This document shows, in pieces, positions 51,958 to 61,589 of a stretch of 64,000 nucleotides of DNA; the first letter of the stretch is position 1; each line of letters opens with the position of its first letter. A program made the position numbers and the translations under genes. The DNA is from Agriotes lineatus. Taxonomy: Eukaryota > Arthropoda > Insecta > Coleoptera > Elateridae. The stretch is taken from contig OW679195.1 in assembly GCA_940337035.1 (NCBI GenBank), positions 178,532,015-178,596,014 of the forward strand. Reading direction: 5' to 3'. The notes under the pieces are model-generated. The model was not told where the DNA came from. It did no database searches and was given only the letters and a program-made list of their open reading frames with translations.

Positions 51958-52689
51958 TGGTGTGATACACGCACACAACTTCCTTTTACAGTGATCTTAT
52001 AATTAGCTAAAAATTTGTTTTTAAATGTTTAAGCATTTCTCAAAAATTTTCAAAAATTACAAATTCTACAAAAACGGTACAAAATAGAGCGTTAGGTAAA
52101 GAGACAAATTTTCTCTAGAATTTTAAGCTGAATTCAAAACTGTAATAATATACCGGGTGTTCTATTTAAAATAGGAGTTAATAAAAAAAATAGAAAAAAA
52201 AAACAAAAGAAACCCACTTTAGAAGTACTGAACTGGAAAATCACCTATCTCGCTTCAATACACATTAAAAATGTAATAAAAATGTGAAGTTTGAAAAAAA
52301 TTGTTAGAGCCGTTTTTGAAAAAATCGAAAAAAACTGATAAATTACAAGAGTAAACATCTACTTCCGGTTATGCGATTTTCTTCAAAAGCTTGCTGTCGC
52401 ATCTACATAGTACACAAAACTTATATATGAAGTTTTAGTACACAAAACTTATATATGAAGTTTTAACGCCATACCTCTTTTCGTTTTTGAGATATTCTGT
52501 TCACAGACAGACAGACAGACACACAGACAGACAGACAGGCAGACAGACAGACAGACACACAGACAAACCAATGAAAAAAAATATGTTTTTTGGGTCCAGG
52601 GGACTCTAAAACGTGAAGAACTGTTGAAATCTCAATTTCGAATTTTTGGGGTGAATCCAATACTTCCTTTATTGTAAAAGGAAGTAAAA
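51958..52689 (-). mobile_element. Hairpin-ended interspersed repeat, tandem copy 1
   Basis: Starts 'ctggtgtgatacacgcacac' and 'aacttccttttacagtgatc', ends with the hairpin 'cttcctttattgtaaaagga' and 'ag'. A (GACA)n tract (52503-52565) encodes the low-complexity Cys/Val/Ser frame on the minus strand. A 25 bp piece, 'agtacacaaaacttatatat', is directly duplicated at 52411-52455. Confidence 0.8.
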
Positions 52690-53361
52690 AATCTGGTGTG
52701 ATACACTCACACAACTTCCTTTTACAGTGATCTTATAATTAGCCAAAAATTTGATTTTTAAGTTCTAAGCATTTGTCAAAAATTGCAAATTCTACAAAAA
52801 CGGTACAAAATAGAGAGTTAGTTGCAGAGACAATTTTTTTCTAGAATTTCAAGCTGAATTAAAAAATGTAATAATATACCGGGCGTTCTATTTAAAATAA
52901 GAGTTAATAAAAAAAATTAAAAAAAAAAACAAAAGAAACCCATTTTAGAGATATTCAACTGGAAAATCACCTACCTCACATCAATACACATTAAAAATGT
53001 AATAAAAATATAAAGTTTGAAAAAATCGTTAGAGCCGTTTTTGAAAAAATCGAAAAAAATTGAAAAATCGCAAGAGTAAACACCTACTTCCGGTTATGCG
53101 ATTTTCTTCAAAAGCTTGCTGTCTCATCTACATAGTACATAAAACTTATATATGAAGTTTCAATGCCATACCTCTTTTTGTTTTTGAGATATTCTGTTCA
53201 CAGACACACAGACAGACAGACAGACACACAGACAGACAGACCAATGGAAAAAAATATGTTTTTTGGGATCAGGGGACTCTAAAACGTGAAGATCTGTTGA
53301 AAACTCAATTTCGAATTTTTGGGGTGAATCCAATACTTCCTTTATCGTAAAAGGAAGTAAA
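52690..53361 (-). mobile_element. Hairpin-ended interspersed repeat, tandem copy 2
   Basis: Begins immediately after copy 1 ('ctggtgtgatacactcacac') and ends with the same hairpin at about 53334-53357. Same internal order: 'gttctatttaaaata', 'agagccgtttttgaaaaaat', (GACA)n, 'gactctaaaacgtgaagatc'. Head-to-tail with copy 1. Confidence 0.8.
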
Positions 53362-53450
53362 AAGGTTGGCGTTCAGAAAACAAACTGGTCGTCAGAGAAA
53401 CGAAACAAAAGACGACACAGTGTGCTGTATCAATGCCATCTACAGCTGAT

Positions 53451-53762
53451 TTCGTTTCTATAGGACTTGCGGTAGGCCATGATTTAACTTTTTCTTGATA
53501 ACGTGGACCACCTAGTTACAACTAATAATTTACTAATAAGTGACGTTGACAGACGTCAATTTAAAGCTTAAATTAAATTATGTTGGAATTTACTTACTAA
53601 ATAAATAACAACAAAACTGCAAAATATACCTGTCCTTTCAATAGCTCTAACCTATGAAAACGTCGAATGTCATTTTGGCATTTTTATATCTAGATGTTTA
53701 CATTGTTATTAGAAATTAGTTAAATCACGGCCTACTACAAGTCTTATAGAAAGGAAAACAAC
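53451..53762. mobile_element. MITE of about 310 bp
   Basis: 'tctataggacttgcggtagg' then 'ccatgatttaact' on the left and 'agttaaatcacggcctacta' then 'caagtcttatagaaa' on the right are inverted repeats. No coding capacity. Confidence 0.75.
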
Positions 53763-54019
53763 TATAGATATGGGTGTATTTTTAACAACTTATATTCATT
53801 ATCATTATACATTACTTTTTAGGGACTTTGTGTTATTATTAATGGCTAACCTTTACTATTTTTTATTTGCACATTCTGAAGAATCGTTGAGTGAAGAATT
53901 ATATTTTGTAATGGTTTTAGTGTAAGGGTTGATATCAGATTAAAAAAAAGGTTAAAATAATACAGTATTAAATTACAAAGATGAATTTAAGTATTAAAAG
54001 GATACTAGCAACCAGTGAG

Positions 54020-54102
54020 ACAAATGTCAGTTTTGACACAGACTGATGCAAAACCCGGAAAAACCTAACCTGCTAACCTCGAATTTGACATAGACTTACA
54101 GT
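54020..54102. repeat. Foldback MITE 'ACTGTAAGTC', copy 5 (one half)
   Basis: Only the right arm and part of the centre are present, ending 'gacatagacttacagt' and followed by 'gccaccaacat', the same flank as other copies in inverse. Confidence 0.8.
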
Positions 54103-54398
54103 GCCACCAACATATTATTCATACGTTGTATAACAATGACCATTCAAAAACGTTCTATCATTTCTGAAAGCATAACAAATATTGTTATAACATAAAACCA
54201 TTTACATACACAAATACCATTGTAACATAGTCAATTATAACAATATATTGTATATATAATTCTTCACTTAACGGTAGAATTGAAAAATGATAATATTCAT
54301 AGGTACTTCATAATACCGGGTGTCTTAAAATGAATTACATCTAGTATGCTTGGAATTTACCATAATGCAATCCAAAACTTCATTTAAAATTCGCAAGA

Positions 54399-54608
54399 CT
54401 GTAAGGGCGAGTTGTTCAGTCATGGATTAACTGTAATCCCAGGTTAGTTACTATGGGTACAATTGTCTCAATAATTGTATCCATAGGAGTTGACCCGGAT
54501 TAATCCATGACTGAACAACTCGCCCTAAGTCTATGTCAAATTCGAGGTTAGCAGGTTGGGTTTTGCGTCAGTTTTGACACAAACTGACGCAAAACATAGA
54601 CTTACAGT
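54399..54608. repeat. Middle level: foldback MITE 'ACTGTAAGTC', copy 6
   Basis: 'actgtaag' at 54399, interrupted after the first 6-8 bases, resumes 'taagtctatgtcaaattcga' at 54526 and ends 'atagacttacagt'. Removing the inner element restores the usual family layout. Confidence 0.85.
54405..54525. mobile_element. Inner level: 121 bp MITE, Harbinger-like
   Basis: GGGCGAGTTGTTCAGTCATG and 'catgactgaacaactcgccc' are perfect inverted ends, flanked by TAA at 54402-54404 and 54526-54528. The middle is itself symmetrical ('attactatgggtacaatt' against 'aattgtatccatagga'). Confidence 0.9.
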
Positions 54609-54690
54609 ATTGCCAATTTCAAGTAAAATTTTAAATTGCATTATGGGAAATTCAAAGCATACTAGATGTAATTCATTTTAAGACACCCGG

Positions 54691-55303
54691 TATATAATCT
54701 TCTTTAATAAATTAAAATTTTTAAAATTTATTTCGTGAACAAAATAAAAGTAAATTTAGCATCAAAAATTGCTTTGCTTATACTATACAATATCTTATTT
54801 CTTTCTTTACATGTCCATAATAACAACTGAAAAAATATCTAGGAAAAGTGGTATATGGAGAGCTATTTGCTATTATAGCTATTCAATTATTTTATGGCAA
54901 TTGTTAGTGACAAGTGAATTTTCGTTTGTTTGGTTTTTTAACTCCACTATTGCGTCATTCAAGCATGAATCTATCTTTGTTTTATGAATAGGTAAACCAA
55001 AGTAATTCCTGGATATTATCCGGCCGGTTTTGCCAGTACACTTGAATACCTACAATTTAACGTGTTGCGACGCGGAGACGAAAAGGAAACGAGCATTTCT
55101 AAGAGTTCAGTGACGTCACGCACTGGCCGCTGATGCGATTACTCACTAATGTCGGAACTGTCAAAGCTTGTGGTTCGAATGGTAGTAGACCCTACTGATA
55201 ACGAGTGCAACGATAACAACGAATTTTGTGATGTAGTGCCAAAGTTCGGTAGCACTTGTAATCGGAGTGCTGCGGTAGGACGCGCTTCGCTTTTTTTTTT
55301 GTG
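54691..55303. other. Upstream region of the STIMATE-like gene
   Basis: AT-rich until about 55020, then much richer in GC up to the ATG, as expected for a promoter and 5' untranslated region. No TATA box assigned. Confidence 0.4.
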
Positions 55304-56574
55304 ATGAATGCCACCAAGCTCCATAGCCACCCTGTCGGAGGCCTGCACTGCAGCAAGGATGCCCTCACCGACGTCTTCGGCTGGTTCCTGCAGGTGCTGC
55401 TGGCCTGCCTCGCGTTCACTTGTCTCATAGGTAAGATGCAACACTTCCAACAAGAGAAACCGACTGAGCGGTGCTTTCAGCCAAGCGGTTCTGCGAGCCG
55501 AGGGGTGAGCGCAGGTCGTGGCTTATTTGGTTCTACGATACGTCCAAGCAGGGCATGGGGGCGTTAGCCATTCATCTCGCCAATGTGTGGCTCGCTGGGC
55601 AATATACCGGGGACCCCTGCACTTGGTAAGAATGCTGTATAGAAAGTTAAAGCACTATTTTTGGTTTTTTCAATTTGACTAAATCTGTATATTGGAAAAT
55701 TTATTAAGTGTTTTTGACTGGTACTTCTGGTAAATAAAGAGTTGAAGGATTTATTTTATCGCCTAAACACATTAACTCCAAATAAACAAAATAATTATTT
55801 CGTATCACAATCCCAAAAATATTTACGTTAAGTTGATTATCTTTAACGTCGTTCTATTTTATTTTACGATAGCAAAGTGGGTTTATTGATCCTTTATGGT
55901 TATTTAATTAATCAAATTTCATGGTATAATAGTCGTAGGATATGATACTGTAACATTTTTCAATCGTTACATGATCTGTCACCTTGACTATTGCTAGTAG
56001 TGGACACTTCTTTTGTTTTATGTAACCAAGGCCTACCAGTTGCACCAATTAAAAACATTTGAAAATGTTAGAATCTTCACGTTGTCACATTATCAGCACA
56101 AATGTGCATCAGTGTTATCAGCTGAGACCTCTAGCACTGCATTTTGACTATAAATATAACTGATAACAACTTTTTATGCTTCACATAAAATCCTCTTATC
56201 AATCAGGTACATCATAAACTTTCTGCTGGATTCGTCCGTGGGGCTGCTGATAATCTTCATTGGAATCCGTCTGAGCCAGCACCTGTCCAAGCGGAAAGGA
56301 TGGGAAGCCATCAATTTTGGCGAATACGGTATGTGTGCAACTATTTTTCGTGCCCATCATTGACTCCTGACCAACAGGGACACCTCCGTCCATGAATGCG
56401 TGGTTGGCACAGTGCTGCCTGTATGTCGGGCTGATGGTGATAGTGAAGACCTGCATCACGCTGCTCATGCAGCTGAACTTCTGGGAAGGGGTGCGCGACT
56501 TCATTCTGTCCCCCATCGACAATCCCAAGGTCGAACTTGCCTTTGTGATGCTCATCATTCCATTTTTTGTAAAT
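55304..56574 (+). CDS. STIMATE/TMEM110-like membrane protein, exons 1-4, 3' end missing
   Basis: In vertebrates STIMATE is an ER multi-pass protein that promotes STIM1 activation at ER-plasma membrane junctions. Exons 55304-55430, 55481-55625, 56207-56328 and 56378-56574 join in phase across GT-AG introns (50, 581 and 49 bp) to 591 nt, 197 codons. The start MNATKLHSHPVGGLHCSKDA is followed by a membrane segment, FGWFLQVLLACLAFTCLI. The family motif block follows: KRFCEPRGERRSWLIWFYDT, SKQGMGALAIHLANVWLAG. Exon 3 has YIINFLLDSSVGLLIIFIGI, and exon 4 has WLAQCCLYVGLMVIVKTCIT and ELAFVMLIIPFFVN. At least four hydrophobic segments are visible. It stops at a good 'gtaagt' donor at 56575. The usual last exon (a final membrane helix with FWVVDN and a charged tail) was not found in the remaining 7.4 kb, so it is either further away, beyond a long transposon-filled intron, or lost. 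GTG at 55301 is in frame, but ATG at 55304 is the natural start. Confidence 0.92.
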
Positions 56575-56942
56575 GTAAGTCATTTTATAGAGTATGTGGG
56601 TGCAAAGCTAATTTTTTTTACACCGGTTATTGCATATCAGCAGTGAGGCATCACTTTCTGTGTCCTCGTGTATTTTGTGAATGCAAGTGTTTTTCTTTTG
56701 TTTTATAGTGCCATCTTGCTTTATTTTTCCATACTGTTTGATAGGCATTTGTTTCTCTTTTTGACATATTATTATCGAAGTTTGAACATTTTGTAGGTTC
56801 TATTACGAACAACTGTTTAGTGCTCATGTTTGATATAATTTTCCAGATAATTAAATTCAAGCAGCTTAGCGGTCATATGGCTTGAAAAATAAAAAATACA
56901 TAAAAGTTGGCATGATAATAAAATTTGTTGTTGCGTTCTTTA
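56575..56942. other. Presumed intron 4 of the STIMATE-like gene
   Basis: Begins with a consensus donor after the exon 4 codon AAT. No exon recognised. Confidence 0.4.
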
Positions 56943-57126
56943 CGGGTGTTCATAAACAGTCGTCATCCCAGTTGCTTTGAAAAACAAAATGTTATATCTT
57001 TGATTAATTCGTGCAACACAATGAAACGTCATTGAGTACTGTCATAGCGCAGTTTTTCTCAATTATAATAGACATACGTTTTTGAAGTCAAAACCTACTG
57101 GGATGACAACTGTTTATGAACACCCG
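56943..57126. mobile_element. MITE of 184 bp
   Basis: CGGGTGTTCATAAACAGTCG and 'caactgtttatgaacacccg' are inverted repeats, extended by 'tcatcccagt' / 'actgggatga', with TTA on both sides (56940-56942 and 57127-57129). Confidence 0.85.
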
Positions 57127-57741
57127 TTAGTTTAAAAGCTGTTAAGGTTATATTGCAAAATAATTGTCCATGGGTAAATGGTAAATTCACAGAAATTTAT
57201 ATTTTGGAAATATTCCCACGAAATTTTGTTTTACAAACAAACAAAAAATTACAAAACGTTTTGTAAACAGCTATTTATTTAAAAACTGTATAAATAGTAA
57301 AAACTAGTACTGCAGGCTAATTATACCCCGTCTCACACTAAGATAAGAAGTCTTATAAGAATTTTGCTGAGCTTAAGGTGGTAGTGGTCCAACCTTAACA
57401 ACGAATTTCTTACATGCTACTCTTAGTAGAATTATTTGAATATGACAAAAATATCCCTAAAAAATAGCAAATTTTAACCAGTAAACTAATTTTGTAAATA
57501 TTTTGAGAACACTGTAAGTTGGTTTCATGCCCATTGTGTTCATTTATATAAATAAATTAGCCGAGGTACCGGTGCCTCGCGCGGATTGTTATATGTTTTT
57601 ATAAACAAACACAGGTATTTTTAGCATTACAAAGACGGGTTGCTCTAAAGAAAGCTATGTAAGATTGACCATGAGGGAAGTGCGGTTCTCATAAGGCAAT
57701 TCTTGCTACATTTAAAGTTTTTCCTTGAGCTTTGTTGATTG
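57127..57741. other. No recognised gene
   Basis: AT-rich, presumably intronic relative to the STIMATE-like gene. Nothing coding seen. Confidence 0.3.
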
Positions 57742-57743
57742 TA

Positions 57744-58103
57744 CAGGGAGATCAAAAATAAACTTGATAACGGAAGCCCTTGAAATATATGACTACTGTT
57801 TACACTGCACTTGATAAAACTACATTTGAACTATAATTAACTGTATTATTAGTTCATGTGATTAACACAATCTAATAAGCTACACAAATATGCAAATATA
57901 TGTAATTTCAACCAAATTTATATGTTAAATTGATAGGTGACATTAAAATAACATTTGTATAGCTTAAAAAAGATGTTGAAACTGAATTTTAAATTAAAAA
58001 AAAATATATGGCAAATCTATGTCAACAAAAATCATGCTACAGGTTAAGTAATTTTTATTGTTGTGAATGGCTCCTGTGATAAAGTTTATTTTTGATCTTC
58101 CTG
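57744..58103. mobile_element. MITE of 360 bp with TA flanks
   Basis: CAGGGAGATCAAAAATAAAC and 'gtttatttttgatcttcctg' are inverted repeats flanked by TA (57742-57743 and 58104-58105), consistent with a Tc1/mariner-type element. Confidence 0.8.
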
Positions 58104-58640
58104 TATAAGAGCTAAACATATTTTTATAGGAAATTGAAGCCGTTTAAATTGGAAAGGGTACACCAAGCGAATTAATCGTATTCTGTGAATAAAAAATTAT
58201 TCCCAACAGAGCACCCTTAATTATTATGGCTTCAATGACATAAGGTTTTCAAAGCTTATAGTCTGATTCCATTGCACAAATGAGCGGTGCTCTAACTTTA
58301 AGCTTTAATTTATGGGGCGGTAATACAGAAGGTTAAAGGGCCTGTAAAAATTATGTTGCTGCGTTTTTTCAAATTTTCGCATCTTTTTCTCATTGCAGTG
58401 CAGTAAGTTAGCAGTTTGCAGTAAGATTATTTTAAATTTGCAAAAATAACCCTCTTACGGAGTAGTATAATGGACCAAAATTTCAAATCGTTTAGAAAAT
58501 AAGTATGAAAGGTACAGATCTGTAAAGATGAGAAGTAAAACACACTGTATAATAAATATCTTATTTATAAATTATATATTTACAAGTTTACAATACTACT
58601 AAATTTATGAGAAACACGTTTTACAAAATTGTATCGTGAT
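58104..58640. other. No recognised gene
   Basis: AT-rich spacer without a recognisable repeat. Confidence 0.3.
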
Positions 58641-58788
58641 ATTTCAGGTCTATCTAACTGTACTATTTTGGTTTCAATGAATTGCTGCTTTAGCATAATT
58701 TCCCGTTTTATAAAGTGTGTCCCAGGATTGATGTTACAAGAGGTGAGATGGACTAAACATTTTTTAATTTTATTTTAAGATTGTGGGA

Positions 58789-59480
58789 TTAGGTCCTGCT
58801 TGGTCTGAAGAGAATTTTAAATATATTTTCAATTTTTGAAAAAACAAGTCGGCCTTGATAGTTGATAGTGAAGTGAAAACAATTTTTTATAATCGCACAA
58901 CATAATTCACTGTTGCGTAATTCTCCATTCTTGCAACGAGCTCGAAGACCTGAATGATCAAAAATATTGCTATCATGCGAGGTATCAGGCCAACGGGCAG
59001 TAATATCGATATATTTTAGTTGTGCATCACACACAGCCCTGCACATTCAGTGCATGCTTTACGGTTGCGGTAATTTTCTGCAGTCGCCCCTTGCAATTGC
59101 ATTCGTTACCGTTGAAGTTATCTTTCCTGCTGTAGCTTGACTTACACCAGCAAAGTCTGCTACTACTATGTACAATGAACCACTTGCATTAAAACCGTAA
59201 CGTAAGAAGCAGTTGGGCCATCAGCGTAACGCAATGATTTCTAAAATAAACGTATTAGTTATCAGAGTGTAGCCAGGGGTATTAAAATTAATATGAATTT
59301 AGAACTACCTGTTAGTACGGTGTAGCAAGTTATGCTCGATTTGTTGAAGCAGTCTTTCCACTGTATCTCTCTATAAGCGAAACCTTCGAAAAAATTCAGA
59401 TCATCCCACATTTCAAAATTATTAGCACGTCAACAGTATAAGGTCGGAGATGTGGGTTTATCTGATTTATAATCTCTATT
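58789..59480 (-). pseudogene. PIF/Harbinger transposase (HARBI1-like) relic
   Basis: Read on the minus strand from about 59410: EFFRRFRL-like sequence and TVERLLQQIEHNLLHRTNR, the N-terminal helices of HARBI1-type transposases. Next is an apparent 61 bp intron ('gtagtt' to 'ttttag', 59306-59246) and then a second segment with QLLLTLRF and DFAGVSQATAGKITSTVTNAI (helix-turn-helix) near 59220-59090. Last is the catalytic region VCDAQLKYIDITARWPDTSHDSNIF, where the Asp of the D-A and H-D-S motifs of the DDE domain are visible (about 59037-58960). After that it decays. Frameshifts and stops throughout. Confidence 0.8.
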
Positions 59481-60100
59481 TCCTGCACTTCCAACGTATC
59501 ATTAATAAAATCGTTCACAATTCACAAAAGAGTAAAATGTTAGCAAACCAAGCTGTGACAATTTGAGGTGATGATTTTGATACAGTATTTTTTGACGATC
59601 GTGACAATTCGTAAATTATCGGCAGCACCATAACCAACGGATACGACTATCAGCTGCTTCAGGTAGCTTCTAAGTTTATCTTGAAGGCATGAGGGTTTAC
59701 TGTTGAATAATAGATAACTGGCAATGGAAAGACTAAAAATATCATTATCTGTAAGATATATCTGAAAGTTGACAAACTGAGACTTTATCTGGACATTGAA
59801 AGTGTTGGTTTTGATGTTAATTTTCAAATAAAATTTTGACATGACAGTCGGTGACAGTTTTGCAATGGTTTAGGTTATGTATCTGTATTTCATTCTAGAA
59901 TATCATCATAATGTGAATTAATCATTCACATATGTTTCAATTTTCAAAGCCAAGCTTGATTTCATTTTTGTTTGCTCACGTTAGTTATCAATTAAACAAC
60001 CAATAAACTGAATAACGCTATCCCTATTATGTGCATTTATAAATAATGAAAAATTGTTACCTAAATGGCGGTCTTTGATCTGACTACCTGTAGGCACTGA
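59481..60100. other. No recognised gene
   Basis: May include the 5' part of the Harbinger relic. The 100-residue minus frame at 59842-59540 is not recognised. Confidence 0.3.
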
Positions 60101-60104
60101 GCGC

Positions 60105-60470
60105 AGTTCAGTAGGAGATTAAACAACCTTTTTAATGACTAAACTACCTGCCGCTAGTTTGTGCGCAATTCAAGTGCCACCACATCGACTTCCCATGTCA
60201 TTGGTTTCCTTAACTTCGCCATTTACTTCCTGTATGATCGCGTCACCAATTTTTAAAAGAAGATTACAAAAGTACCCGCTTTTAAATGAACTCTCATGTT
60301 CATCCGTAAAGGTAATGTGTCAACGGGATTCCAAATGGGAGAACATTTAATTGAAGCATGTACTTCATCGGCTTTAGTCTCTCCTCTCTTAATCACTGGA
60401 AAAATCTGCCTAAAATCTTCAGAGAGCAGTAATTTTGATCTGAACACATAATTCTACGATTGTGTCAAAA
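60105..60470 (-). pseudogene. PIF1-like helicase fragment (Helitron or stand-alone)
   Basis: The minus frame 60447-60253 has LLSEDFRQIFPVIKRGE (helicase motif III, normally GDFRQ-x-LPV), then ADEVHASIK, PIWNPVDTLPLRMNMRV (motif IV region, LT-x-NMR). Weaker, broken sequence continues to about 60105. The G of GDFRQ is E. PIF1-type helicases of this kind sit at the C-terminal end of Helitron Rep-Hel proteins and are also common as free pseudogenes. No Rep domain is visible here. Confidence 0.65.
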
Positions 60471-60599
60471 TGAAAACTTTTTGCACAGTTTCTAGTGTCA
60501 AAAGTGACTGTAGCACTCTTAATTTGAGCGAGCGCAAAACTTTCAAACTGTAAGAAATTTCTCTGCTGCATCTTAAGGGTGACATTTTTACAATTTTTG

Positions 60600-60710
60600 A
60601 TTTTACCCTATATTAAGACTCTAAACCGTATGCCTATACTGTACCAAATTTCGAGTATACGTCAATCTGGAAGTGGCTACTAATTTTGGACATACATTCA
60701 ATTTTATATA
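60600..60710 (+). repeat. Dispersed repeat shared with 38060-38165
   Basis: 'gtaccaaatttcgagtat', 'tctggaagtggc' and 'aattttggacatac' in the same order as at the other locus. Confidence 0.6.
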
Positions 60711-61405
60711 TACAATGCCACCAAGCACACAAAAACCCCGATTAAGGGAGGATGCGTTAGCTCTGCTTCACAAGTACACTCCACAGAAAAATTATAAGCA
60801 TTTGTAAACGCGGGAAAGTTAACCTTTTATTTTTAGTTTTCGAAATTCTTTTACATGTAGCAGTGTTTAAATTACTAAACCACTACTTATGAAATAAATT
60901 CATTGTTAAAAAAATAATAGTAATCAAAATAACAGATAATTTAATACATGTAAAATGTACAGCGACGCCTATAATTGGCCTAATGGCTGTTGGCTGAGTA
61001 CTAAAATAAATAAATAAAATAAATATTTTTAAGTAATAAATATTATAAAAGTACTAAAATAAATATTGTATTAGATTACCTAATTATCAATTATCCTAAA
61101 AGTTAATGCGAAATACTACGAAATATTTAAACAAAACAAGAAGACATTAAGGTCGCCACCGCAAAGAAAAGCAGAAGTGGCACTTGCATTGCCATTTGAC
61201 GGACCCATATTGACAATGAAAATTAAATTCTTATAAGTTATTTCATCCATTAAGCTATATTTTCTCCATGTTCCTTTTTGTATGTGTAAAACATGGTCAA
61301 ACTCTTTGCTCTACACATTTACCACAATATACATTTCATGAACAGTTTTTCGCAAAACCAAATCAAAATCATCTGAGAACGATTTTGACAAGTCTCCCTG
61401 TTTTT
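60711..61405. other. No recognised gene
   Basis: AT-rich spacer with 'taaataaataaaataaat' near 61006-61025 and a partial local duplication around 'agtactaaaataaa' (60991 and 61050). Confidence 0.3.
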
Positions 61406-61492
61406 ACTTCCTTTTACGATAAAGGAATGATTGGATTCACCCCAAAAATTCAAAATTGAGTTTTCAACAAATCTTCATGTTTTAAGGTGCGG
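61406..61492 (+). repeat. Truncated copy of the hairpin-ended repeat
   Basis: 'acttccttttacgataaagg' (hairpin, last bases changed), 'attggattcaccccaaaaat' and 'gagttttcaacaaatcttca' as at 18676-18760. It breaks off at 61485. Confidence 0.8.
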
Positions 61493-61589
61493 ATAGACTG
61501 GCAAGTTATTATTATTATACCAGCTCATTAACCACAAGCAGTTATGGCTGCTTATTTTCAAATAAGCTTTCATAATCCTTTACTTGGGA

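Larger units (their letters stand above)
54316..54690. mobile_element. Outer level of a three-element nest
   Basis: CCGGGTGTCTTAAAATGAAT and 'attcattttaagacacccgg' are perfect inverted ends, continuing 'tacatctagtatgcttggaa' against 'ttcaaagcatactagatgta'. It contains the foldback 54399-54608. Confidence 0.9.

Noticed and set aside
52463..52714. 83-residue Cys/Val/Ser-rich frame on the minus strand
   Set aside because: It is the translation of a (GACA)n microsatellite inside an interspersed repeat, not a gene.
40622..54608. Telomeric repeat stretches suggested by 'aacctaacc'-like words
   Set aside because: They occur only as short parts of the ACTGTAAGTC foldback arms and never as TTAGG tandem runs.
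55139..55453. 104-residue minus-strand frame
   Set aside because: Antisense of STIMATE exon 1 and its 5' region; the plus strand has the conserved protein and splice sites.
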